DNA from: Patiria pectinifera
Lineage: Eukaryota > Echinodermata > Asteroidea > Valvatida > Asterinidae
Assembly: GCA_029964075.1 (NCBI GenBank)
Contig: CM057133.1
Span: 18,686,699 to 18,750,698, forward strand
Length of the DNA: 64,000 bases
Direction of reading: 5' to 3'
Notes under the pieces: generated by a model
What the model was told of the DNA's origin: nothing
Databases searched by the model: none
The model's input: only the letters and a program-made list of their open reading frames with translations
Shown: in pieces, positions 1-12,000 of the stretch
Layout of the letters: every line of letters starts with the position of its first letter
How positions within the stretch are numbered: the first letter of the stretch is position 1
Made by a program: the position numbers and the translations under genes

Positions 1-3000
1 ACAGATCAGCTGCCGTGTAGACCTATACGCAAAGGGAAACACGTCAGCATCTTAATGCTTAAATGGGAGTTGCAACTGAATTTCAAACCAAACTATGTGT
101 TAATACTGGACGGTTTGTAGTAATGTGTAATCCCCCTTTCTATGGTTGAGGGTCTCTCTCCTTACTTTGGCCCATGTAGGGGCCTACATCGAATTCGGAA
201 CCAAGTCGCTATAGAGTTTAAATATTTATGCTATATTAACAAAAATTGTGTCGACAGATTAAACTGGTTGGAATTTTCCCATTGATTTTGAAAGCTGGTT
301 GCACCAAGTGTATTGATTGTAAACATAACACAGTACCAGCTAAAGTAGAAAGATTGCGGGTAACACCATTTGGAAAATAATGTCTTCTTGGAAGAAAACC
401 GGTTGGTTGAGTGTAGAACTCGACCTTTCGGATAGTGTGCTCTGTCCGTCCTCAAGAGGGTGAGTGATCAAGGACCATCAAGCACACGGCAGAAAAGGAG
501 AAATTGACAAGTCAGCCATCATCATAACAAACATTCGCACGAAGACGATTATCGCATCCACTGGGACCAAGCCCGCATCATCGCTCCGTTCACCCATTGG
601 CACCCAAGATGCATCAAAGAAGCCATCAAAATCCACAGACACAACACAGTTACTCAAGACATCGGATTCCACATCAACGACATCTAGGGTACAACTCATC
701 CAGTATCATGCAACCTACACACCCCCGCACACAAGCAACCAGCATCCTGCATCCAACACACCTAAGCGCACAATCATCCTGCATCAATCCAATACACTTC
801 ATCCCACAAGACTCCACAGCAGTCATACCCCACCACACACGCACAGCCATAAAGCCTCCAGCATCATTCACAGCCCATCACTCACCCTCCTCAGCACGGA
901 CACAGCACACTGTCCGAAATGTCGAGTTCTACACTGAACCAACCGGGTTCTTTTCAGAACCACACTCCTTCCGAGAAAAGAGATTACTTTCCACATGGTG
1001 TTACTGCAATCTTTCTACAGTATCTCATCCGCGGGGCCGTATCTTGAGTCCGACGCCTCATAAGTCCGACGCCTAATAAGTTCCAAATTTCGGAGTTATG
1101 AGGCACTGAACTTAGGGATTCGGCCTCATAGCTCCGACGCTTCATAAGTCAGACGCCTCGTAATTCTGGCAACGGACAAACAATGTGTTGGACTTACATG
1201 TATGTGGCGTCGGACCTATGAGGCATCGGACTTATGCGCCGACCCCCTCATCCGCCATGCAAAGCTTCAAGTCATATACAATACCAGCTACCGATGACAT
1301 GAATTTGCTATACGTTTAGTGTCCATAAAATACATTTTAATTCAAATAACACTGCTTTGCGATAAATGAGTACAATAATGATTTGTGGAGATTCAATGCA
1401 AAATACATGTGGAAAATATACATGTATAATTATGTGCATTTATCTTCAATCTTAAAAAAAAAAAATCAACTGTTGCCAATTCTGTCATTGCAGGACATTC
1501 GCATATTATGTTGTAGGTACTTCGCATTCAGGGGACATTTTCCATTAAAAAAACCAACAATTAAACTGAGCAAATGTGAACCTTTTCCCCTGAGAATCAA
1601 AAGCACTGCACTTCCAAGATGGCTGCCATTCAAAGGGACACTTTACATCTGACAAAGATGAAGTTTGATTTTTTTTTAAGTGGCTTCCTTTTTTTAACTT
1701 TCAAAGTCTGGAACCCCGACTCACCATGACGGCCCAAAGTAGCAAATGGCTTGACAGTGGATTATTCAAGAGCTGGTTTGCTAGAAGAACCAGCGGGCCA
1801 AGAAAAATGGAGTCCATCGGAGTAAACTTGGACTTGGTCATGTAAGCTACCTGAAAAAGTAAATAATAATTACGGATTTACTTTGAGGCTGGTGTCAATA
1901 TCTTTTTTTAAATGCATATTCACCCTGAACGCAACCTCGTCCCCATGGCTTCTTTATTTTCAACCTCGTTTCCAATAGTAAGCCCTGGGATGTGAACTTG
2001 CTTCCTGTATCCTGATTCGATAGCGCAATTAGCAAGAAATGGATTTATATCGTGTACTTGGTGTTGTTATTTCCAACACGTATGTTCACGTTTATATTGT
2101 GATTGTAACGTCCACACCTTCTAAAAAATAACCCTTTCCTTTCCAGTTTGCTCATACATGTATTTATATGAAATGTGATACTGCATATTGGCTGGATAGG
2201 ATTGTAACATTTTAACTTTGATTTTTTTTTTCGTGTTTTTGTTACTCATTGCCGCGACGAATTGGTTCGGATTTTACCCCGGACACCACATACAAAAACA
2301 AACGCTGGTGTAAAGTACAGGCAAGCACCAGACTGTTCCTCAATTGCATACATTTTGGATATGCAAATGAACCAATACAAGGGTGAGAGAGCAGGTCGTG
2401 GTGGGAACTTACTGCTCGACACCCTGGGAACGATGTTGCCCTGAACGAGGCTACAAGCCACTCCAGGTACAGGGCTACACGAGAAATAAAAATGAGTAGG
2501 TACCGTACTCAGTAAAACTGAAGGAAGGAGTTAACATTCCCCTTGAAACAGGACAGATCGTAGGTTGGAGGGAAACACGTACCCAGCAAGTAATTCCAAA
2601 GAGATAGGGAAAAAGCTATTGGAATATCCTATTGGTCTACATCTAGGTAGTGCAGTAGTACATGTACATGGATGAGAACAGGCAGACAAGCGAGTAAGTT
2701 TGGTAAGATTTACCTTTTCTTCCATATGGTACAGAGATAATTTAAAATTTTTTGACAATGCTCCTTGAAATGGGGAACCGCACAATAATCTTTGAACTTG
2801 TGTGCATTTATTCTGCTAATTGGTTGTTAAAATATTTAAAACAGGGTTTTGATTTTCCTTGTGCGTTCATGGTGGAGAGTAATGCTTTTAAACAGTCAAA
2901 TTTCAAAGCTGTTTGGTAACCGAAAGTACAGGCCTTAACATAAAAGTTTGTGAATTGTAGGGGGCCTAATTTAAAAAAGAAAACTGACACAAGGATGTGG

Positions 3001-6000
3001 TTCTCCCCCCCCCCCAAAAAAAGATAAGAAAACATGATCATATGCAAATGAGTTATCTTCAAACCTTGCCTTCTTTAACCCTAAAAGGGCCGGGGGGGAA
3101 TCCGCCCCCCCCCTCAACATTTTCTGCGATAGCCTCTAAAAAAAATTGTTTTCGCAACCCGAGCTGTAATGACGTTTTAGCCTCGAGCTTTTTCGCATCT
3201 TTTGGTACCTGCTGGTCTGCCCCCACCTGCCAGAACCCTGCACCCACGAGGACCTAGAGAAGTTCAACCCCCGAGCGAGATCCTGTGCTCAACACTGGGA
3301 GGGAGTGGTGTGATGACCCGAGAAGGAGAAGAAGGTACCAAAAACATTAAAAAAATTCCGTGAAAACTGAAATTCCGCATATACGGCGTGTACACACAGC
3401 AGTCATGTACACACACGACATATGAATAATTAATTACCCATAATTCCAAAACCCTTTGACCTATAGCCATGCATTTTCTTGAGTATATTAAGGAAGAGTT
3501 GCTCTATGCATGTACTGAGTTTTACATTTTTTTGTCAATCGATGCCCCCCCCCCGGCTGAGAGATTGTCAAAATAACCCGGGCCAAAAAATTGATAGTGA
3601 AAACATTTTTGGGTTAATTATCATTCCTGACAAGTAAAGTGATATCATGTACATCCTCACAAAGTGGGAAAACAATGAAAATGGAACACCCTCTTTGTGA
3701 ACGCAACTTTAATAATAATAATACAAAGTGTTTATATAGCGCTTTACAAAGAACAAAGCGCTTAACACTCATCCACAACAAAAAATAACAGGAAAGAAAA
3801 ACAGACACAATACGATTACGATTAAACCCTAAAACACTGACCATGAGTTTGTTGGACATCTTTGCTTCCAGCAGTCCAAACACGATGAAAAAGATGAATG
3901 GCTGATAGTCAAATAGGTCTGTCATCTCCTTGGTAATGATCGCCAAAACGAAGACCATGGCGATGCTCAGAAACGGCGAAAACACACTTGTGCCCTGAGG
4001 AAATCGCATCAGTTAAGGTAGACAAGGACAAAGTGATACGGTTGAATGTTCAGGTAGTCCCTGTAATAAGATATCTTATACTTAACTTAAATGAAGGTGA
4101 AGATAAATAAACACGTATTAAAACTGACCACATTAAAATACAACAAACACTATAATGATATGCATCACTCATTGATTATCCTTATTAAACCAATAACATC
4201 TGTATACTACATTTTTTCTAATGTGTATATTAACTAAAAAGTGAATCCAACCATTTAGTGCTCCGCCTCCGGCGGTTTCGGACGATACAGTGAGTGATAG
4301 GCAAGACGGTTCGGGCACTACAGTGACTAAAAGTTACTTCGGATGGGTATAAAAGTAAATCATGGAGATATTAGAGAATAAACGGTTTACAAATGCTGGC
4401 TATAACTGTACTTATGTAGAATGTGAACTTTCAATGCAGACATGTTCAAAACTGCAGGCGTATCAGTGAAAGGTTCACAATATTTGAGATTGAGAACTGC
4501 AAGTGAAGAGCAAAATGCAGGCAACCAACGGTTGCAATAAGATGATTCGATTCCATTCCAACGGTCACTTTAAGAAGGAACTTCATTTTGTGAGTCCCAC
4601 AGATCCTGAGTTTCCCGCGGTAAAACGAAATTGACAGAAAGGCGATATCATTATCAGCATTTCAATTTCGTTCTGAGCAAAACTCAAGTGGGAATTTACC
4701 GCCACGGTTAGCCTGTAACCTCGTCTCCAGATGAATATGGCATGGTTCACCAACTTGATGACGGCCATCACTGCTGAAAAAATCACCACAGCCTCTCTCC
4801 ACTCAACCCCATACACCTGCGGAATTACCAAGAAAAATGTGTTATTCACTAGACCGCGTTGCAAGTTGCAACTGTTTTCAAGCCTGCCTGCATGGTAACT
4901 CATACAACTTTCACCCTTGTAACGTTGTACACACTTGGGCGCAAGTGGGTGCCATTCCGTTGCTGGTTGGTAAAAGTCTGTCGTGCACAGTTCAGATTCC
5001 AATCTTAGACAGTAGTAAGCAATTGAATGGTTAGCCCCTTGTATATGCTGTATCTGTTTTCTTCTGTACAAACGCCTGGTGTGCGTATCCCGTTGCTTTT
5101 GGAACGGAGCTTCTGGCGCCTTCCTTGTCTCTTGCGTCCCGCCATACCTTTTGGGCCCAGAACTGTTGTCCGAGGATCGCTGTTAACAGGTAACCAAAGC
5201 ATAGTGCGAGCTCCGACTCTGTCACGTCTAGTCTGCCAATCCAATATACAAAAAGGGCAAATATTATCAACAGCAACAAAACATAGTCATTTTTATGAAG
5301 ATACGTGAACTGAACGGTAAACGGCAACAATTCCGGCTCAGCCAATATCTTGATGGATATTCTAGGGGAAAAAACCTGCCATTAATGAGTGATAAAAATA
5401 AACCTGTAATAAAATTAAGGGCATTTTTTTGGCTAGAAAATTGTATGCAACACTAGTCCACACCAAGAGGCCTGCGCAGATCAACAGTTTAAAGGCCAAC
5501 CTGCCTCAGAGTCTGTGGTCACCAACTTCAGCAGCAGCAGGAGGAGTAGCTCTCACTGTCTCAAAATTGGCAGTTTACGCCCTTGTGTTAAGTGATTGTC
5601 GAATACAAGGTTTCACACATTCCGCGCACCTGTTGCATCTGCATAGCAAGTTTAGAGTTAAACTGACACATGTTCACAGTGGCAGCTGGAAAGTCAGATA
5701 TCATCTATACCCAGTAAGTCAATAACTTTCTTTCCAAACCTGAACACCCAAATAAAACAAACTATTGAGAATGAATTAAGGACTATCAAAGGAGTTTTGG
5801 GAAGGAATGTATTAGCTTGATGATCAGGAATAACAATACAGCGAATTCACCACCATCACCTTCATTGCGATGTCCAACGGGACTCTGTCAAAATAAACTG
5901 TGCTTTTGGCAAATTTAACAATTTTGGTACGGTATACACGAACGGTACAGTGTCACGGTTCTTGCGCTATTTTCAATACCTTCCTCATGTTAAAACAAAG

Positions 6001-9000
6001 ACTACATTGGACAAGGCTATTAACGTCAATATGAATCAACACGCAACTTTCAGTCAGACACAAGCATCATTATCGCAATAGTAGTCACAGGTCATGTTTG
6101 AAGGTCAGGAACAGTCTCTAAACATTTTGTTTTCAAAGTTCATGTTGTGTCTGCAAACCTCAGGCAAAGTATGAACCTATACTCTACAGTTCATGACTGC
6201 TTACGTTCCAAATCTGACCACTCCGGAGATGTAAGTCTGCCAGTGCGCTGTGAAGAACATGAACATCGCCGTAAGCATCAGTGTCAAAAATAGGTCAGAC
6301 CGTTCACCAATCCGCATGCAGATTGCTAACTGGATGGTCACAAAGACTGTTGGAAGGAAAAGAAAATGTACATATTTACAGACAGTGGTCAGAACAATGC
6401 AATGTGTCTTAATTTTTGATGACCAAATGTTTTAGGGACTTTTTGTGTGAAAACAATGTGTAACCAGAATGATGCATTTGCATTGACAAACACAAATGCC
6501 CCATTCAGCCTACACGTTAATAACCCGACTTTCATACGCTTTACATGCCAACTTATTTTCAATTTATGCTGGGAAACCATTTAACAGAAAGGATCTTGAC
6601 TTTTGACCTACGGGTTCCGAAGACAACGTTGAGTTTAAGCTCCGCACCCACCCCACCCCGGCACTATATCACCTCCTAGATCAACCTTTATTCCAAGTTT
6701 GAAGTCGATGTACCAAGTAGATCTTGAGATATCCTACAAGAGTCAACTGCTCGCACCCCCCCCCCCCCACACACAGTTGGTTTGATTATGGTGTAAATCG
6801 AGGATGTTCCTGATCATGTTTCTCATCATCGATCTTTGGTTTGGTTTTGTACACGTTATTTAATCGATGTCGTCCTCGATTTGACTCCTTTCTTCAATTA
6901 CTCAATGATGTTTCACATGTGTGTCCTCGATCTACACCGTTAACATGCACATGTCTACCTTATATACCTAGTGTGGACATTTGTCTTCATGTAGTTCGAA
7001 AAAACTACAGAAAAAATATTTTACTCACACTGTGAAAATTCTTTAAACCCAATTTTTTTGTTGTTATGATTTCCTTGAGCGTTCCTCTTCATTTTGCGAC
7101 ACATAACCCTCACCCCAAAAAAGGCCTCTCAACCTGTTTTTCAGAGAGGGGGCAAACCTCAGCTTAATTAGTCCACAGAAGGTTCACGCAACCTGCATTG
7201 TGTGGACCTGTTTTGCTTTCAGGTCCACACAACGATGGCATGGTTGGCAATCTTTACCTACACAGTAGTTGTACGATACCACTACATAAACATGTACAGA
7301 CCTTGACCTTGTAGGTTATGCTTCACATGTACATAATACCTCAGAGGGTGTTCTTTTCTCATTCAACAAAGAATGCACACAAGGTTCGATCATGTCTATC
7401 CAAATGATATAAACCTAGCGCCCGCCCATATTAATTATAAACCTTTACATCTGCGCAAGGTTACTTTCCTACTCTTGCGTCTGGAATCTCAAACTTCATA
7501 GCGTTGACCTTGTGGTATACTGACATTTCTATAGACAAATTTTCAGGATCCAAGCTCAATTGTTGTTTTTTTTGTCTCCAAAATTTTCCTATAGAATTTA
7601 CATGGTAATTACACTTTTTGGAATATGCTCTACTCAATTTTCTGTTGCAAGCATGCTAACCCCCAAAATGCTAATCTCCACAAATGTTCACATAGATGGC
7701 AGTGGTGCTCAGCATACATTGGCAGTCTAGTATGTGCAGCCGATTTTACGAAACTGCGGTAACTTACACCATGCGTAGGCCTAAAGACCTTTATCAAGCT
7801 GCCACCATTTCAGTCATGTTCCCTGTATCCACCAACAGTACTGAATGGTAAAGATTTTTGTGCAAAAAGGAACCAGACTATTTGTCCTTCCAGCCTCGCT
7901 TTGGTTACATTTATTTGAATGGGGAAAAGTCAAATGGCTGCAACATGATAATGGTTTATACCGGTAGGGTTATGCAACAAATTTGTTGCGCAGCTGCCCA
8001 ATAAACGTACGATATGTTTTTTAGAAAGAAACTTGGCCTACCTGCGCAATTTCAAAAATCATTTTTGGACGAGGAAGATAACAGGTATGGTTTCTGTTGT
8101 CATATAACGGTCATTGAATCATCCCCAACCATTTTGGAACAAGTTTTGTCCAATTTTTTTTTCGGAATCGTGCGGCAACTCTTAAAATTCTTTCAAGGAT
8201 TGAATAGCAATTCATCTACATTTACTTCAAAAAAAAAAAAACCAAAGCTTCTTGAGAGCTCCTTGCATCAACCTTGATAAGTTGAACAAGGACAGGCTCT
8301 GTGACGATCACAATAACTTACTCCACCTTTAATACATGACTGTGTAAGTCTGTTACACCATAGTTGTTGCACAACTTGCGGCGTAACTGGAGTTGCACCG
8401 TTAGGCCAAAAAAGTCTCCGGTTTCTGGTATGCGCGCGCGCGTCGCCGTTGCCATGCACGTCGACAATTATGAAAAAGGTTTTTTTTTGTTCAATGTAAG
8501 ATGATGTCTCAAAACCGCCAAACTCACTGGTTCGACTGGAATCCTGCTGCTGCACAATTTTACGGTGTTGTTAGATGGGGTTGCGATCGTGTATAAGGTT
8601 TATGTGGCCTCTCTGGACTCCCATATATTTGCACTAAATTTAGTCCCGACACCATTGCAGTCACAAGCCGACATTAAATTTTGAAGGAAAAAAAAAGTTT
8701 AAAAAAAAGAAAAAAAGAGCCGCATCGCCGCACCACTTTTGGGGCAAAACCGGAGACATTTTTTGGCCTTAAGTAAAATTTGGTGAAATCGGGTGCTTGG
8801 ACCTATTGATGGGGAGAGTTACAAATCCACACCTCATATCCCTAACTCTGTTCCCCTTTATACAAACTTTGTTCCCCTATTGTATACCGGTATCTCAACC
8901 GTAGGCTTTTTTTGTTTTTACCTGTGGAGACAGAGTCGCTCGCGTGGTCAACTATCTCCGAAAGATTCCAGTCCATTTTGTTGGCTAGTCCGCGGTAACA

Positions 9001-12000
9001 CTGCTTCCCATCCAAAGCATCGCAGATCTGATACAGGAACATGGTTACCGAGGCCAGTGCACACGCCCACAATGGAACCTTAAGACAGAACAACAAAATA
9101 CAGGTCACTCTTTCTTCCCTCAGTAAAAATGTTAGACCTTTGACTTCTTCTAGTCTGGCCCAATAAGAGTCCATATTCTACCTCGGCAACATCAAATACT
9201 TGCACCAAAGGCCAAAAGATTTGTAAATTGAAGACTTCCAAAACAAATGATTTTTGGAGTGAAAAGTGAAGCGGACGTTAGAAACTAAGGTAAAACTAAA
9301 GGAGAAATGGATGAACTCACACATAATATGGTTCAGGTATAAGATTTTAACATGAAAAAAGATGATTAAATGAACTATTCCTATGAAAGGAAACTAAAAA
9401 ACAGCCAGCCAAATTCTGGTGAGGGACTCGAGTAGGGGAATCAGTTGGTTTAAAAAAGAAAATCTGCTTTCGTTTCCCAAAAGAAACTTTTTCCCCCGGT
9501 GTAATAGTCATACTGAAACCAGAAAGCCTCGTTGCAGTCCGTCCGGCTATGCATTATGTCGTGTAATCAGCTAGAGAGTTGAAACTTCTCACACTGATAG
9601 TTCATGTACAGGAGGCGGACTTGCGACATTTTTGTCCCGCCCACTAATTAATTAATTGGATATTTTCACTTACACTCATAAAAAAGCATATGAGCTCAAC
9701 CAAAGTCCAGAAATCTTCCATGGCCACCGACTCAGATTTGGCTAAAGCGAAATTCTGTCAGTATCTATGTGTATTGTGAATTTAATGAACCACATAAAAT
9801 AAGGAGACAAACAGTCAAGCTGTTTTGGGTACATTAATGGAGAACCATGTATTCTAAGACTACTAGGCCGGACCAAATTGAATTAAAAAATTCTACAAGG
9901 CCAAACCACATACACTATTCTATATTGTAACTACATCTAAGAAATAAAAGAGAAATCCTCATAAATTGGATATAAAATTAGACAGTAAAAAGAAAAAAGG
10001 CAAACTATTACAGAATTTAAGAAAATTGTTGAAGTCAGTGCTGCTGCGGCTTGAATCAGAATGAAGTTGATCGCACTTGCCTTCACAATACATGTATAAA
10101 CCCATTTCATGACACATAGAGACAATACTAATTATTTCAATGAACTTGTTGCTATGAAAAACCATCTGTTTCCATGACTCATGAGGGAGGGTACTTGGAA
10201 ACATTATGTGGGGGCCCTCCCATGTGGGGGCCATTGACCAACACTGACCATGAGTTGTGGTAAGTGTTGTCTGTGCATCAAATGTATACCGTCTCCTGTA
10301 GTTCAATAAAACAAAAATCATCCTTGATTTTTTTCCTTTAATGAACCACATAAAATAAGGAGACAAACAGTCAAGCTTAGCGTTTTGGGTACATTACTGA
10401 TGAACCATTTACTCTAATAAGGCTTCTAGGCCAGACCAAATTGAAAAGTTCTACAAGGCCAAACCACATATTGTTGATGTACCCTAACGTAGCGCGGCCC
10501 CAACGTGGCGCACTTTGATTTTTTGCCTGTAGTGCCTACCTAGAGCAAAAGTTTTAACTGAAATTTCACAGAAAGTGAAATTTCATCAAGTTCTAAACAC
10601 TCCTGTTCATAAATCGCGAGTTTATTTACCCGTAAAAAAGTTAGAAGAAAAATTTAATTTGGCGTGATTTTCCGATTTTATTTTCAAGTGCAAAGTGAAT
10701 CCTTTGAAAATGCCCTGTAAAATAAGAAAATAATTTTCTGACAAACATCTGGCTGGGTATGTAAGTAGAGATAATAATTATTTAACAGAATTTATCAAGT
10801 TTACAGAAATTCTTAAATGTTAATTTTGAATTTTCCGAGATTTATTCAAGTGCGCCACGTACGTTAGGGAACACTCCGCCAATTTGTGCCCAATTTCTGG
10901 ACGCCACCGTTTTTGAATTTCGGATTAAATTTTACGAAACTGAAATTGTTCACAGAGGTTAACTAGCAAGCATTAATAAGGGGGGACTAGCATTTTACTG
11001 CATGAATTTGAGGTTTGTCAACAAAGAAGTTTGGCAACACTACACGAGGAAAGTCCGGTAAGCTTTTGAAAACGGCTGTGTCAATTTTAACCTTTGCTCA
11101 GGGGAGAGGGTAGTATATGCTTAGAATGCCTCAGATTTCCAGTCCCCCCTCATTTTGACTATTTCAAAAGGAAGGCAGATTGCACAGCCCAAGTTGCCCC
11201 TCCTCTGTGAAAACTGTGAGTGCCAAACTGTGATGGACGGAGCTTTAATTTAGTCAGCAGCTAGATGCCGCTTGGATCAGAATGAAGCTGATCGCACTTG
11301 CCTTCACAATATACGCATTTCATATCACATAGCGACAATACTAATTATTTAACAGGTTGCTATGCAAAACCATCTGTTTCCACGACTCATGACGGAGAGT
11401 ACTTTGAAACAGGATGTGGGGGCCCTCCCATGTGGGGGCCATTCACCAATACTGACAATGAGTTGTGGTAAGTGTTGTTTGTGCATCAAATGTATACTGT
11501 CTCCTGTAGTTCAATAAAACAAAAATCATTCTGCTTTTTTCCTGCATATGCAAACTTTAGGCTACAACTCCTAGGCATCCTATCTTTGGAAGGCCACATC
11601 TCAGAAAATCTTATAAGGTTTTCTGAGATGTGGCCTTCCAAAGATAGGATGCCATGCCCACTTTTTTTGCACTTGCGAGTTGCGAACGTTAATTAACAGG
11701 GTGTTTCGAGGCCAATAGCTTTGAAATAAATCATAATCTTTCAGAATCTAGACCATCAGCACTAGCCTGTCTCTTCTCATTTCAGAATAAGCCCCTCAAA
11801 TTTGATTTTTTTCCACAGGCGAAAATCAAAAAGTTAATTTTCAAGGGGCTCCTGTCAGCCCAGGATCTGTCACAGACGGCATAGTGATGTTGCATTCCTT
11901 TTATTTGTGGACAAGTATGTCTGCAATAGGAAGAATAACTACATTGAAGGAGTAGAGAGGCTCTAGAAAAGGTTCCGGCTTTTTTTTGGCCAATCTGTGG

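Larger units (their letters stand above)
1..9240. repeat. Left copy of the large duplicated segment
   Basis: Aligns with 54759-64000 from end to end at an offset of 54758-54764, changing by small indels. It holds exons 8-2 of gene A1. It extends beyond the left edge, since A2 continues with exon 8 and more. Confidence 0.9.

Noticed and set aside
464-937. 157-codon open frame rich in T, S, H and P (also 55217-55690)
   Set aside because: The sequence instead encodes a Penelope-like endonuclease tail in another frame. This frame is a by-product of C/A-rich composition.
6250-6435. Plus-strand frame over A1 exon 3
   Set aside because: Antisense to the real exon, whose minus-strand reading matches the phosphotransferase family and has proper splice sites.
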